A DNA stretch of 64,000 nt from Bacteroidaceae bacterium (GTDB lineage Bacteria > Bacteroidota > Bacteroidia > Bacteroidales > Bacteroidaceae), in contig JAGCPY010000033.1 in NCBI GenBank assembly GCA_017965425.1, positions 1 to 64,000 on the forward strand, read 5' to 3'. A program made the translations under genes and the position numbers. The notes beneath the pieces are model-generated. The model searched no databases. It saw nothing but the letters and a program-made list of their open reading frames with translations, and was not told where the DNA came from. Position 1 is the stretch's first letter. The number at the start of each line of letters is the position of its first letter. Below, in pieces: positions 1 to 8,697 of the stretch.

Positions 1-64
1 CAATCATGTTCTCTACGCCCATTTTCGTGGTGCTTAGGGCGGGACTGATATATGTCTTTTTCAT
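1..64 (-). CDS. Partial small conserved peptide of the MKKTYxxP type (runs off the window start)
   Basis: An ATG at 64 reads leftward out of the window, giving MKKTYISPALSTTKMGVEN and two more residues. Short peptides opening with MKKTYxxP are common in Prevotella and Bacteroides genomes and have no assigned function; this is recognition by N-terminal pattern only. The rest of the gene lies outside the window, so length and C-terminus are unknown. It is read in the same direction as the large secreted protein that precedes it, about 120 bp upstream. Confidence 0.45.
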   Translation of the reverse strand, partial: MKKTYISPALSTTKMGVENMI

Positions 65-100
65 TGTCGTATAAGTCTTTTTTAGTTATTCTTTCCATGG

Positions 101-176
101 GACGTCAATCTACGTAAATCTGTTCGGAAATCTTGTTGAATAAAGATTGACGTTCAGATTCCCGTAGATTGACGTC
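101..176. repeat. Inverted and direct repeats around GACGTCAATCT between the large secreted protein and the next gene
   Basis: GACGTCAATCTACG at 101-114 is the exact reverse complement of CGTAGATTGACGTC at 163-176. A further copy of the core AGATTGACGT lies at 144-153, 22 bp before the one at 166-175. The arms could form a hairpin with a 48-nt loop after the stop codon of the secreted-protein gene, but there is no clean T-run, so terminator function is uncertain. Confidence 0.6.
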
Positions 177-187
177 TTATTAGTTAT

Positions 188-3100
188 TTATTTCACTGCA
201 ACCTTCTTGCCGTTGACAATATAGATGCCCTTTTGAGCCTTGTTGACACGCTGGCCTGCGAGGTTGAAGATCTCAGCATTCTCGGTCTCTGCCTCGATGC
301 CATTGATAGCATCCTCGCCACCGAAGTCGAAGCCAAGCATCTTAACATCTGCACCTGCGTTGTAAGTCAGGTAGCACTTGTAAGGAGTTGCCGTGAAATC
401 AGACTTAACCTTGTAGAAAGCCTGAACACCTTCATTCTCGCCTTCAATCGGAGTCTGGAGCACATAACGGTTGTCACCATTGATGTTGGCATTGGTATAC
501 ACACCTGTCAGCAGGCCTGCTTCGTCAGTGTAGCTGTCAGCAGTAGCAACACCCCAGCCGGACACAGCCTTACTGAAGTTATCAGCGCCCTCGTTCTGGA
601 TGAGATAGGGGACATTAGCCTCAAGCGTTGACACCTCTTCAATCTGCACTCTATTCGATACGGAGTGAACGCTCTCGCAACTGTAGAACTTAACGCCGCT
701 AAGTGCTGTGATGTCGGCAGCAAACGGGAAGATGACAGTACCAAACTTACCAGCTTGGCAGGAAACGGTCACACTTGCCTGGGAAGCCTCGGCGATAGTG
801 AAGCTGACATTGCCGTCAGTGTACATGCCATTATCAGGATTCGTTGCATTACGGCCAATCACCTTATTGCCATCAGAAACATTCAGGAGCTGGAACTGAC
901 CAGATGTTGCAGCGGGCTGGATTTTCACCCAAGAAGCTTTGGAGGCATCGTCGGTAGTACGGATCTGTGTATTGTTTCCACCTTCATAGGTTGAACCCGT
1001 TGTGAGATACTGCTCACCACCATCTGCACGAATGGCGCTAATCTTATAAGTGTTGTCTTCACCTTCAACAGCCGTGAATTTCAGAGCCTGGCACATATAT
1101 GCATTTGCAGAAGCGAGATACTGAACAGCGAAATTACCCATGTCGGTACGTCCACCAGCAATGAAAGTGATGGCGTTTCCATCCCAAGCCTGGCCATCAT
1201 CAACGATGGATACATTATAGCGCTTGCTGGCGTCAGGAGCGTTGATAACAGCATTGCTGCTATAATTAGCCTGAGCTGTGGTCAGAGCTGTAGTCAGAGC
1301 GGTCACTTCCTCTACCTCTGTATTAGCAGCGAGTGTGAATGCCTCGGCATTGCTCTTAGCGGTGGAATAAGCGCTCCACAAGTTACCGTCGTTCGTTGCC
1401 TCGTACTGGAATACACCTGTGCCGACATTTGCGCGCTGCGTCAGCGTAGCAGCAGCCTTGGCATCGTTCAGAGCTACGAGAGCCTGCATCAGAGCAACGT
1501 TGTCTGCGTCATCCGTCTGAACAGTAGCATTGCAGAAGCTCATCCAACGGTACTGGGCATCGGCCTCAGCAACGACGGCCACCTGCACGGAAGCGGGATT
1601 AGCGAGGGTGAACTTCACATAGCGCCACTGCCAACCGCGACCAATGCCATTGTTAGCAAAGCCTTCAGCATCTTCTGCATCGAAGCTGGTTGCACCGGCC
1701 TTGTTGATACCGAGACCTACGTCGCCCTTCGGGAAGTCATTCACCGTGCCTAGTTGAACGGGGTTCTCACCATCGGTGACATCCGTTACGTTCAGATTAA
1801 TTGTCACATGGTCAGTTGCCGTGCGACCTGCAACCTTGAAGATATAGCTACCTGCGGGCAAGAAGAGCGTCTGATCGTATGTGACCGTCCAGCTGGGAAG
1901 GTTGTATGCTAAATCGCCACCGCCCTGTTCGAGATAAGAAGAGCCACCAATACCTGAGTCGTCCCAGTGCTGGCCAGTAAGTGTACCGGCATTAGCGCTG
2001 GCGTTCCAGGTGCCGAGTTCTACAGCATGGCTGTAGTTCGTGGCAACATAGTTGTACTCGTCAACCATCAGAGCCTGAGTGCTGGTAAGAGCGGTAGCGG
2101 CAGTTGTAGAAGATGTGGCTGCATAGTTGTCAACATCTTCATCATCCATGCCGAGAGCCTTGGCCTTAACGATTTCGCGTGCAAGAGCCTCGTAGTTCGG
2201 GCCTGCAGCATTAAAGGTGTTGAGAGCTGTTTGCAGAGCCTCAATTTTTTCGAGATAAGTAGCCTTGAGGTTGGAACCTTCGGGAGAGTCTGCGATGGCA
2301 GCATTCAATGCTGTCAGTTCAGAACCGTTACAATTTGCATAAGTTGTCTTTGCGGTGTTTGCCGCAGCAACGAGGTCTGCCCACTGATTCTCATAAACAG
2401 TATAGTCGGGAGCACCATAGTACTTCAGAGTGAAGTCACGGAAGATAGTCCACTTGTCGGTCTGTGTATCCTGGTTGTGGATACCAATCTCAACATCGCC
2501 AGCAGATTCGATGAGGAACTTCAGGGCGACCTTACCATTGCCGCCATCGAAATAGGTCTTGGCTTGAGCCATAGTGTTCACGACAGAACTTTCCACGCCA
2601 GGAATGAGAATCTTATCTTCACCTGCATAGAAATTGGTGGTGTGGTTACCTGCGCGGTGGAAACCAGTCACGCCGAACTCCCATGTACCAGGAGTCAGAG
2701 CCAGTGTCTGGTAGAATTTGAAGTTCTGTTGATAGAACTCGCACTCTTCGTTAGACACCACTGCCCAGCTATAGCCTCCATTGGGAGTTCCTTCGATAGT
2801 CCAATAGCCAGTGTTCTGACGAACAGAAGCGTTGTCCACCATAACGCCAGTAACATCAATGTAGCCAGGATCATTAGGAATCGAGACGTTGGGAAGCTCT
2901 GCAAGGAAAGCAGCACGGAGGGTGACGATAGCAGCGTCGATAGCAGAATTTGTTGTAGCTGCTTCTACGGCAGCATCAGCACTTGTAGCGTCAACGTCAT
3001 TGGAAATGGCCTTTGCAGCGCTCTTAATGCTGGTATAGCGGGCATAATTCGCGCCAAGAGTGTTAGCTGCTTCGTTAGCTGTTCCCATTGCTGTATTTAA

Positions 3101-4255
3101 TGCTGAAATCGCACTAAGATAATCAGACGTTACATCTGTATATGTAGTAATCGTACTATTGAGCGCGTTAACTACAGCCGTAGGAATAGTGCCTGAAAGA
3201 CTTGTTGCAAGTGCGTTGGCTGCTTCGAGCTTGTCTAAATAAGCCTTCTTGAAGGATGAATATTCCATCGTCACATTGTCGAAGGCAATCCATCCAACCG
3301 TAGTTGTACTGTTAGACTGAATACCCAGCGTGATATTGCTTGTTTCTGTGAGGTCAAGCTCAACAGATGTCTGTGTTGGAGGGTTTCCTGTCGTTGCAGC
3401 TGTAACTTTAGCACCATTGCCTATTTGAGCAAACCATTCCACACCATCGCCGCCGACGGTGTAAGCTGAAATCTTGTAGTGACCAGCAGGGAGATCGCTT
3501 ACAGTTTTTGAAGCAGTACGGCTGGTAAGAGCACTACCGCTCCAACATTCAATCCAATATTTATTAAAACCTGTGAGAGTCTGATTGTTTTGGCCTTTCC
3601 AATCGTTGCCAGAGAAGGTCCACGCATAGCGTGCCTTATAGCGATCAAAGCTGTTGTTGCTTGCGCCGATGTTGTTAGGGCCTTGTGCACCATGTACGAG
3701 CAAGGAAACATCAAGAGTCTCTTCGCTGTTCACCATCGTTGTTTTTACATCTTCAACGGAGATAAAACGCCATTTGCGATAAGTCTCGTTAGAGGAATTG
3801 TACTGGACATTGGCCCAAACATTACCGCTTTCTGCTGTAAGGTAAGAACCTTCTACATAGCGAGCTTGGTCGGAAGCCAACTGCACATTGAATGTTTTGT
3901 CACCATTAGAGGTGATTGTCCAGAAGTAATTGGCTTGATCGTTACGGTCGCAAAAGAGTGAAGAGCCATCGTTTGTGTCGACGAATAAACCATTTCCGCC
4001 ATTGGGGTTCGTGAAGACAATGGTGTATTTGCCGTTAGATAGCGTAACAGTTGCTGGCCCTGCCGGAGATTCATCCAAAGTGGCACGAGTACCCCAGTTG
4101 TTACCGGGAGTTATAAATAATCCTGTGGCGTCGTTCACGATGTAGTATGACTTACCACTCGTGATTGAGGATACGCCTTCCCAATCCGTCTGAGCGCTTG
4201 CGCCCATCGTGACCATAGCCGCAACAGCGGCCAAGAAGAGTTTGATTTTCTTCAT
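188..4255 (-). CDS. Large secreted multidomain protein with C-terminal sorting-like tail
   Basis: The 1355-residue product starts with a signal peptide (MKKIKLFLAAVAAMVTMGASAQ, cleavage probably after ASAQ). The N-terminal 170 residues look like a beta-rich carbohydrate-binding type domain. They are followed by beta-sandwich segments alternating with alanine-rich helical stretches resembling FIVAR linkers (about residues 335-465, 635-750, 925-1010). The last 25 residues (IFNLAGQRV, then KGIYIVNGKKVAVK) match the tail common on exported Prevotella proteins and distantly resemble type IX secretion sorting domains. No catalytic motif was recognised, so a surface adhesin or glycan-binding role is an inference. 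The start is supported by the signal peptide. The gene probably shares a transcript with the small gene upstream, and both have nearly identical leaders. Confidence 0.8.
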   Translation of the reverse strand: MKKIKLFLAAVAAMVTMGASAQTDWEGVSSITSGKSYYIVNDATGLFITPGNNWGTRATLDESPAGPATVTLSNGKYTIVFTNPNGGNGLFVDTNDGSSLFCDRNDQANYFWTITSNGDKTFNVQLASDQARYVEGSYLTAESGNVWANVQYNSSNETYRKWRFISVEDVKTTMVNSEETLDVSLLVHGAQGPNNIGASNNSFDRYKARYAWTFSGNDWKGQNNQTLTGFNKYWIECWSGSALTSRTASKTVSDLPAGHYKISAYTVGGDGVEWFAQIGNGAKVTAATTGNPPTQTSVELDLTETSNITLGIQSNSTTTVGWIAFDNVTMEYSSFKKAYLDKLEAANALATSLSGTIPTAVVNALNSTITTYTDVTSDYLSAISALNTAMGTANEAANTLGANYARYTSIKSAAKAISNDVDATSADAAVEAATTNSAIDAAIVTLRAAFLAELPNVSIPNDPGYIDVTGVMVDNASVRQNTGYWTIEGTPNGGYSWAVVSNEECEFYQQNFKFYQTLALTPGTWEFGVTGFHRAGNHTTNFYAGEDKILIPGVESSVVNTMAQAKTYFDGGNGKVALKFLIESAGDVEIGIHNQDTQTDKWTIFRDFTLKYYGAPDYTVYENQWADLVAAANTAKTTYANCNGSELTALNAAIADSPEGSNLKATYLEKIEALQTALNTFNAAGPNYEALAREIVKAKALGMDDEDVDNYAATSSTTAATALTSTQALMVDEYNYVATNYSHAVELGTWNASANAGTLTGQHWDDSGIGGSSYLEQGGGDLAYNLPSWTVTYDQTLFLPAGSYIFKVAGRTATDHVTINLNVTDVTDGENPVQLGTVNDFPKGDVGLGINKAGATSFDAEDAEGFANNGIGRGWQWRYVKFTLANPASVQVAVVAEADAQYRWMSFCNATVQTDDADNVALMQALVALNDAKAAATLTQRANVGTGVFQYEATNDGNLWSAYSTAKSNAEAFTLAANTEVEEVTALTTALTTAQANYSSNAVINAPDASKRYNVSIVDDGQAWDGNAITFIAGGRTDMGNFAVQYLASANAYMCQALKFTAVEGEDNTYKISAIRADGGEQYLTTGSTYEGGNNTQIRTTDDASKASWVKIQPAATSGQFQLLNVSDGNKVIGRNATNPDNGMYTDGNVSFTIAEASQASVTVSCQAGKFGTVIFPFAADITALSGVKFYSCESVHSVSNRVQIEEVSTLEANVPYLIQNEGADNFSKAVSGWGVATADSYTDEAGLLTGVYTNANINGDNRYVLQTPIEGENEGVQAFYKVKSDFTATPYKCYLTYNAGADVKMLGFDFGGEDAINGIEAETENAEIFNLAGQRVNKAQKGIYIVNGKKVAVK

Positions 4256-4285
4256 TTTGTTTTGTTTGTTAGTTAATTATTGAAT

Positions 4286-4322
4286 GAATTAAAGTTGTGA
4301 ATTATAGAGTTGAGTTTATTTG
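4286..4322. repeat. 37-bp leader repeat, copy 1 (upstream of the large secreted protein)
   Basis: This 37-bp stretch matches 4681-4717 with two mismatches. Each copy lies about 30-50 bp upstream of a minus-strand start codon (4255 and 4629), so the two genes share a nearly identical 5' leader. A duplicated translation or regulatory leader is the simplest reading. Confidence 0.75.
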
Positions 4323-4359
4323 AATTCATTAAGGAACTCCTCAGGTGTAAAGACTGAAG

Positions 4360-4629
4360 TCATCCGTATTTCTGCATAAGATAATCTTTCCTCACCTTTT
4401 CGAAATCATAATCTGCAGGCAGAGGCGTGATGTCCTTGACTGGATCAAGCATATCTGCAGAGAGGACGAGGTCATCAGCGGTAATCTGAAGTCTCTTACC
4501 TGCCTTAGCTGCTTGTGTCTCTTCCTCAACAGCCTCATACAAATGGTCAGCCAGCCACTTCTTGTTGCTGGTGGTCAGTGTCAGGCTCTGAATATAGGAC
4601 CATAAGCTATTTAACGAAAGCGCATTCAT
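4360..4629 (-). CDS. Small conserved hypothetical protein (89 aa)
   Basis: An 89-residue soluble protein with an opening resembling a family of small Bacteroidales proteins (LNSLWSYIQSLTLTTSNKKWLA), followed by an acidic helix (EAVEEETQAAKAG) and ending DYDFEKVRKDYLMQKYG. Related proteins are often labelled hypothetical and are sometimes found beside toxin-like genes, but no toxin partner is visible here. Function is unknown. The ATG at 4629 is preceded by the duplicated leader at 4681-4717. A consensus promoter at 4865-4872 probably drives this gene and the large secreted protein downstream. Confidence 0.7.
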   Translation of the reverse strand: MNALSLNSLWSYIQSLTLTTSNKKWLADHLYEAVEEETQAAKAGKRLQITADDLVLSADMLDPVKDITPLPADYDFEKVRKDYLMQKYG

Positions 4630-4680
4630 ATCTTGTCTTCAAAAGAAGAGCGTATCTCTTCGTCTTGACTGTTCGTTAGT

Positions 4681-4717
4681 GAATTAGAGTTGTGAATTAT
4701 AGAGATGAGTTTATTTG
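4681..4717. repeat. 37-bp leader repeat, copy 2 (upstream of the 89-aa gene)
   Basis: Second copy of the leader repeat described at 4286-4322, 35 of 37 bases identical and in the same orientation. It sits 52 bp upstream of the start at 4629. Confidence 0.75.
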
Positions 4718-4864
4718 TCGTTGGAATGACCGTAGGAAGAGAGAATACTAATATCTAAGTGAATGAAGTGGTTAATTATTTAATTAGTTGTTTATAAATA
4801 TTTTCCCTCGTGTAGAAGGGTGGTGGATAAGGTGCGTGCGTGCGTAAGTGCGCACAAAACGCGG

Positions 4865-4872
4865 CAAAGGTA
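4865..4872 (-). promoter_or_regulatory. Bacteroidota -7 promoter box (TACCTTTG) for the 89-aa gene and secreted protein
   Basis: CAAAGGTA on the plus strand reads TACCTTTG on the minus strand, the canonical Bacteroidota -7 element. No perfect -33 TTTG was found 17-21 bp upstream. It predicts a leader of about 230 nt before the start at 4629. The rest of the 4630-5010 gap holds the leader repeat and a GTGCGTGCGTGCGT run near 4832, and no other gene. Confidence 0.6.
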
Positions 4873-5010
4873 CAAAGAAGTGTGCAAAGTACACGTGCGA
4901 TTTCGTTAAATAACATTAAAATGGGTTTGAAGCGATGTTTTTTAACGAATTGGCACGAATAGGTAGGTTTCGCATTTGTTTCAACAGGCGACAGGGGCGA
5001 GTCGCCTTTT

Positions 5011-5847
5011 TCATGCGAGGGTGTGCGCAGGTTGATTTTGGTCATCGGGCTCTGCCTGCTGGCTCGCATGTCGTTCTCTGGCCTCGAGGATGCTGGCGAC
5101 GAGCTGTTTGTCGGCCTTGAGTGCTTTCAAGGTGGCCTGTGCAGCCAGCTGGTGACTCTCTTTCTTGCTGTAGCCTTTTCCTGTCTCACAATCAAGCCCT
5201 TCGAGCACTACGCGTGTGATGAAGACAGGTGTGGCGCGGTTCTCTTTCTGTTCGTCAATGAGGCGGAACTCGAGGTGGAGACGGCGTTTCTGAGCCCATT
5301 CAATAAGTTTGGACTTGAAGTTGACTTCTTCGTGTGCGACGGAATCGACATTGACAAGCTGTCCGAGGATGCGGTTGCGCATGAAGAACATACATGCGTC
5401 GTAGCCTCGGTCGAGATAGATGGCGCCTACGAGTGCCTCGAAGGCGTTGCCGCCCATGTAGCTGTTGTGGGTAGCATTGGTGCTGTTGGATCGTATGAGG
5501 CGTTCGAGCCCCATTTCCTTGGCGAGCCGGTTGAGGGTTTCGCGCTGAACGATTTTGCTGCGGGTGTTGGTGAGGAATCCTTCTCGCTGGCAGGGGAAGT
5601 GGTGATAGAGGAGGTCGCTGGTAATGGATTCGAGGACGGCATCTCCGAGAAATTCCAGCCGCTCGTTGTGCTGTGGCTCAGCTTCGCGTGAGTTGTGTGA
5701 GGCAAATGACTTGTGCATCAAGGCCAGCTTGTAGTGCTTGATGCGGTGTGGATAGAAGCCGAGGATGTCAAAGAAAGCCGCATAAAGTTCCTTGTCTCGG
5801 CGGAAAGGTAACTTTATGCGGTCAATAAGGTTCGATTTCAGGAACAC
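5011..5847 (-). CDS. rnc: Ribonuclease III
   Basis: The 278-residue product is an endonuclease cleaving double-stranded RNA in rRNA maturation and mRNA turnover. The catalytic signature NERLEFLGDAVLE lies near residues 62-74 and the second acidic patch FEALVGAIYLDRG near 135-147. A C-terminal double-stranded RNA-binding domain follows (about 170-245, ending SKKESHQLAAQATLKAL), then a short acidic tail. Length is normal for Bacteroidota RNase III. The ATG at 5847 follows fabF by about 40 bp of heptamer repeat on the same strand, so acpP, fabF and rnc form one operon, an order common in bacteria. Confidence 0.95.
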   Translation of the reverse strand: MFLKSNLIDRIKLPFRRDKELYAAFFDILGFYPHRIKHYKLALMHKSFASHNSREAEPQHNERLEFLGDAVLESITSDLLYHHFPCQREGFLTNTRSKIVQRETLNRLAKEMGLERLIRSNSTNATHNSYMGGNAFEALVGAIYLDRGYDACMFFMRNRILGQLVNVDSVAHEEVNFKSKLIEWAQKRRLHLEFRLIDEQKENRATPVFITRVVLEGLDCETGKGYSKKESHQLAAQATLKALKADKQLVASILEARERHASQQAEPDDQNQPAHTLA

Positions 5848-5859
5848 GGGCTAGGGAGC

Positions 5860-5894
5860 GTTTAACGTTTAGCGTTTAATGTTTAACGTTTAAG
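5860..5894. repeat. Five tandem copies of a 7-bp unit (GTTTAAN) overlapping the fabF stop
   Basis: Reading 5860-5894 gives GTTTAAC, GTTTAGC, GTTTAAT, GTTTAAC, GTTTAAG: five consecutive heptamers, with the fourth and fifth supplying the fabF stop codon at 5890-5892. Such heptamer runs are frequent between Bacteroidales genes and are slippage-prone. Confidence 0.85.
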
Positions 5895-7158
5895 CCTCGT
5901 ATTTCTTGAAGATGACGCAGGCGTTGTGTCCACCGAAGCCAAAGGTGTTGCTGAGGGCGGCACGGACGGTGCGTTTCTGTGCGACGTTGAAGGTGAAGTT
6001 GAGGTCATAGTCGATTTCTTCGTCGCGGTCATCGTCTTCGTGGTTGATGGTAGGAGGCACGATGTCGTTCTTCACGGCCAGTACGCTGGCCAGGGCTTCG
6101 ACGGCACCTGCGGCACCGAGTAGGTGCCCTGTCATGGACTTGGTACTGGAGATGTTGAGCTTATAGGCATGCTCACCAAAAACATCTTTGATGGCCTTTG
6201 CTTCGGAGATGTCGCCAACGTGGGTGGAAGTGCCGTGGACGTTGATGTAGTCGATGTCCTCGGGCTTCATGCCAGCATCCTCCAACGCGTTCTCCATGAC
6301 GAGCTTAGCACCGAGTCCTTCTGGATGGGATGCCGTGATGTGGTGTGCGTCGGCACTCATGCCTTCGCCAACCATTTCGGCGTAGATCTTTGCTCCGCGA
6401 GCCTTGGCGTGCTCGAGCTCTTCAAGGATGAGACATCCTGCACCTTCGCCCATGATGAATCCGTCGCGACTGGCGCTGAAGGGACGACTGGCGTGCTCAG
6501 GGTCGTCGTTGCGGGTGGAGAGGGCTTTCATGGCGTTGAAACCTCCGACGCCACCTTCTGTGATGGCCGCTTCTGCGCCACCGCTGACGATGACATCGGC
6601 CTTGCCCAAACGGATGAGGTTGAAAGCATCGGCCAGCGCGTTGGTGCTGGAAGCACAGGCAGAGGTGGTCACGAAGTTTGGACCGTGGAAGCCGTACATG
6701 ATGCTGATGTGTCCAGCTGCGATGTCGGCAATCATCTTAGGGATGAAGAAAGGACCGAACTTGGGTCCAATGTTGTCGGCTGTCCGTTCGTAGCTGCGGA
6801 TTTCCTCTTCGAAAGTCTTGATGCCTCCGATGCCCACTCCAAAAACGACGCCGATGCGGTTTTTGTTGACAGCCTCCAGATCCATGCCGCTGTCATCGAC
6901 AGCCTGCTTGGCTGCGGCGATGGCGAACTGGCAATAGAGGTCCATCTTGCGGGCTTCCTTGCGGTCGATGCCAAAGTCTTCGGGACGGAAGTCTTTAACT
7001 TCACATGCGAACTGCGATTTGAACTTTTCGGGATTGAAATGGGTGATGGGGCCGGCTCCGCTGACGCCAGCAACAAGGTTCTTCCATGTTTCTTCGGCGG
7101 AATTACCGAGCGGCGTGACGGCTCCAAGTCCTGTTACTACAACTCTTTTCAGTTCCAT
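5890..7158 (-). CDS. fabF: 3-oxoacyl-[acyl-carrier-protein] synthase II
   Basis: The 422-residue condensing enzyme elongates acyl-ACP with malonyl-ACP in type II fatty acid synthesis. The active-site cysteine is in TTSACASST (about residue 168), with histidines in VHGTSTHVGD (about 310) and KSMTGHLLGAAGA (about 345), and the C-terminus carries the glycine-rich NTFGFGGHN motif. Length and motif spacing are typical of FabF. Its substrate carrier acpP lies 126 bp upstream on the same strand and rnc follows. The start at 7158 gives the usual MELKRVVVTGLG N-terminus. Confidence 0.96.
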   Translation of the reverse strand: MELKRVVVTGLGAVTPLGNSAEETWKNLVAGVSGAGPITHFNPEKFKSQFACEVKDFRPEDFGIDRKEARKMDLYCQFAIAAAKQAVDDSGMDLEAVNKNRIGVVFGVGIGGIKTFEEEIRSYERTADNIGPKFGPFFIPKMIADIAAGHISIMYGFHGPNFVTTSACASSTNALADAFNLIRLGKADVIVSGGAEAAITEGGVGGFNAMKALSTRNDDPEHASRPFSASRDGFIMGEGAGCLILEELEHAKARGAKIYAEMVGEGMSADAHHITASHPEGLGAKLVMENALEDAGMKPEDIDYINVHGTSTHVGDISEAKAIKDVFGEHAYKLNISSTKSMTGHLLGAAGAVEALASVLAVKNDIVPPTINHEDDDRDEEIDYDLNFTFNVAQKRTVRAALSNTFGFGGHNACVIFKKYEA

Positions 7159-7196
7159 AATTATATATAAAGGTTGTGAGTTTTAAAGACAAAAAA

Positions 7197-7275
7197 ACAA
7201 CGGAAAGACACGAGAAAGGACGGAAGAAACGGAAAATTCCGTGTCTTTCCTGCCTTTTCCGTGTCTTTCCGTTGT
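7197..7275. repeat. Nested inverted/direct repeats between acpP and fabF
   Basis: ACAACGGAAAGACACG (7197-7212) is perfectly complementary to 7260-7275, forming a 16-bp stem. Inside the loop lie a 12-bp palindrome CGGAAAATTCCG (7230-7241) and a direct repeat TTCCGTGTCTTTCC (7237-7250 and 7257-7270). A possible role is attenuating or processing the acpP-fabF transcript; this is inferred. Confidence 0.75.
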
Positions 7276-7284
7276 CTCTGTGGA

Positions 7285-7518
7285 TTATTGATGAGCCTCG
7301 ATGTAAGCGATGGCATCGCCCACGGTTGAAATCTTCTCGGCTTCGTCGTCGGGAATGGTAATGCCAAATTCCTTCTCAAACTCCATGATGAGTTCAACAG
7401 TGTCGAGAGAATCTGCGCCCAGGTCACCCGTGAAGCTCTTCTCTGCACTTACTTCAGCTGCATCAACTCCCAGCTTGTCAACGATAATGTCTTTTACTTT
7501 GCTTTCAATTTCAGACAT
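7285..7518 (-). CDS. acpP: Acyl carrier protein
   Basis: The 77-residue acidic protein carries growing fatty acyl chains on a 4'-phosphopantetheine attached to the serine in [15 protein letters not shown] (about residue 38). The open frame extends 12 codons upstream, but the family start [13 protein letters not shown] at 7518 is chosen by homology, and a promoter ending at 7572 supports it. It is followed by fabF. Length and composition are normal. Confidence 0.95.
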   Translation of the reverse strand: MSEIESKVKDIIVDKLGVDAAEVSAEKSFTGDLGADSLDTVELIMEFEKEFGITIPDDEAEKISTVGDAIAYIEAHQ

Positions 7519-7571
7519 AGTAGTAATGTTTAATTTGTGATAATGATATTCCAATTCTCGTTTTCGGGGTG

Positions 7572-7603
7572 CAAAGTTCGTACTTTTTATTCAGACTACC
7601 AAA
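7572..7603 (-). promoter_or_regulatory. Probable acpP promoter
   Basis: On the minus strand a TTTG (7603-7600) lies 20 bp before GAACTTTG (7579-7572), matching -33 and -7 spacing, although the -7 box has G instead of T at its first position. It sits 54 bp upstream of the acpP start. Confidence 0.45.
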
Positions 7604-7644
7604 TAAAAAGATGAAAAAGTGTATATTATTGCACACTTGGAATG

Positions 7645-8697
7645 TCAGTGTGCAAAAAATGAACATTCTTCGCGCCTTAAAGGATAGTTTCCACGTAGTT
7701 GTTCGAAAGATTCGGGACGCATTTTCAGTTGTTGGCTGTCGCGTCGGGGGTCATAAAGTTGCAGTGCCTGTTCGTCGGGCGTCCCAGTAAGATGAAATTC
7801 TGCAGGCAGGGTAGGGGGGTGGATGTCGAATGTCATTGGCTGTCCAAGGAAGTTGCAGATGTGTTCCAGCGCCATGCGGGTTGCGTTGGCTTTTCCATCT
7901 GCACTATAGCCCGCAATGTGTGGTGTGGAGAGGTAGGCTTTCTGTAGGAGGCTGCGTCGTACTTGGGGCTCGTGTTCCCAAGTATCAATGATGGCTTCCC
8001 GTATCAGGCTGTTATCGAGTGCATGGCAGAGGGCCACTTCGTCCACAATGCCACCACGAGCTGTGTTGATGAGCACTGGTGTCCGTTGCAGGGAGTCGAA
8101 GAAGGCGGCATTGACCAAATGATATGTTTTGAAAGCTCCTTGCATCATCAATGGCGTATGCAGGGTAATGACATCGGCCTCGGCCTGAAGCGTCTCTATC
8201 GGGCTCCAGCAAAGGCTTTCCGGCGCGGGGTCACTAGCAACCTCACGTGGAGGATCATTCAAGAGGATGCGACGGACGCCAGCTTGCCGTAGGGCATGAA
8301 GGACAGCTGTGCCTACATGCCCCACACCGACGATGCCCACTGTGGCATTGGTCAGCACGAAGTCTCGGTCTTGTTGGAGGGCAAAGAGGCTGTTGCGGAC
8401 GTACTGAGCCACGCTGGTAGCATTGCATCCAGGACAGTTGGCCCAGAGGATGCCAGCCTTCTCCAGCCACTTCGTATCGAAATGGTCATAGCCGATGGTG
8501 GCAGTCACGACCAGGCGGACTGATGAGTTTTTCAAAAGACGACGGTCACAACATGTACGGGTGCGGACAACCAAAATGTCTGCATCGCGGACATCGCTGG
8601 AGGTGATTTCCTTACCTGCCTTGAACACTACTTCATCGGCTAAGGCCTGCAAGGCTGGTTGGATGTAAGGTATTTTGTCGTCAGCAACAATCTTCAT
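7645..8697 (-). CDS. pdxB: Erythronate-4-phosphate dehydrogenase
   Basis: A D-2-hydroxyacid dehydrogenase family enzyme of 350 residues that oxidises 4-phosphoerythronate in the DXP-dependent pyridoxal phosphate pathway. The Rossmann motif GIVGVGHVGTAV is near residue 118 and the family signature NTARGGIVDEVALCHAL near 205. The DTWEHEP segment supplies the catalytic histidine region. The MKIVADDKIPYI N-terminus fixes the start at 8697; the longer open frame is antisense-like junk inside murF. The ATG overlaps the murF stop by four bases (ATGA), so the two genes are translationally coupled. Confidence 0.9.
   Translation of the reverse strand: MKIVADDKIPYIQPALQALADEVVFKAGKEITSSDVRDADILVVRTRTCCDRRLLKNSSVRLVVTATIGYDHFDTKWLEKAGILWANCPGCNATSVAQYVRNSLFALQQDRDFVLTNATVGIVGVGHVGTAVLHALRQAGVRRILLNDPPREVASDPAPESLCWSPIETLQAEADVITLHTPLMMQGAFKTYHLVNAAFFDSLQRTPVLINTARGGIVDEVALCHALDNSLIREAIIDTWEHEPQVRRSLLQKAYLSTPHIAGYSADGKANATRMALEHICNFLGQPMTFDIHPPTLPAEFHLTGTPDEQALQLYDPRRDSQQLKMRPESFEQLRGNYPLRREECSFFAH

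Noticed and set aside
1967-3100. 377-codon open frame antisense to the large secreted protein
   Set aside because: It lies wholly within a convincing signal-peptide protein on the other strand, shows no recognisable motif, and results from codon bias.
4776-5069. 97-codon minus-strand frame between rnc and the 89-aa gene
   Set aside because: It overlaps the rnc C-terminus and the TACCTTTG promoter, and its composition is not protein-like.
6124-7170. 348-codon open frame antisense to fabF
   Set aside because: Fully opposite a conserved essential gene, with no motif; a shadow frame. The frames antisense to argG (55334-56419) and proA were rejected for the same reason.
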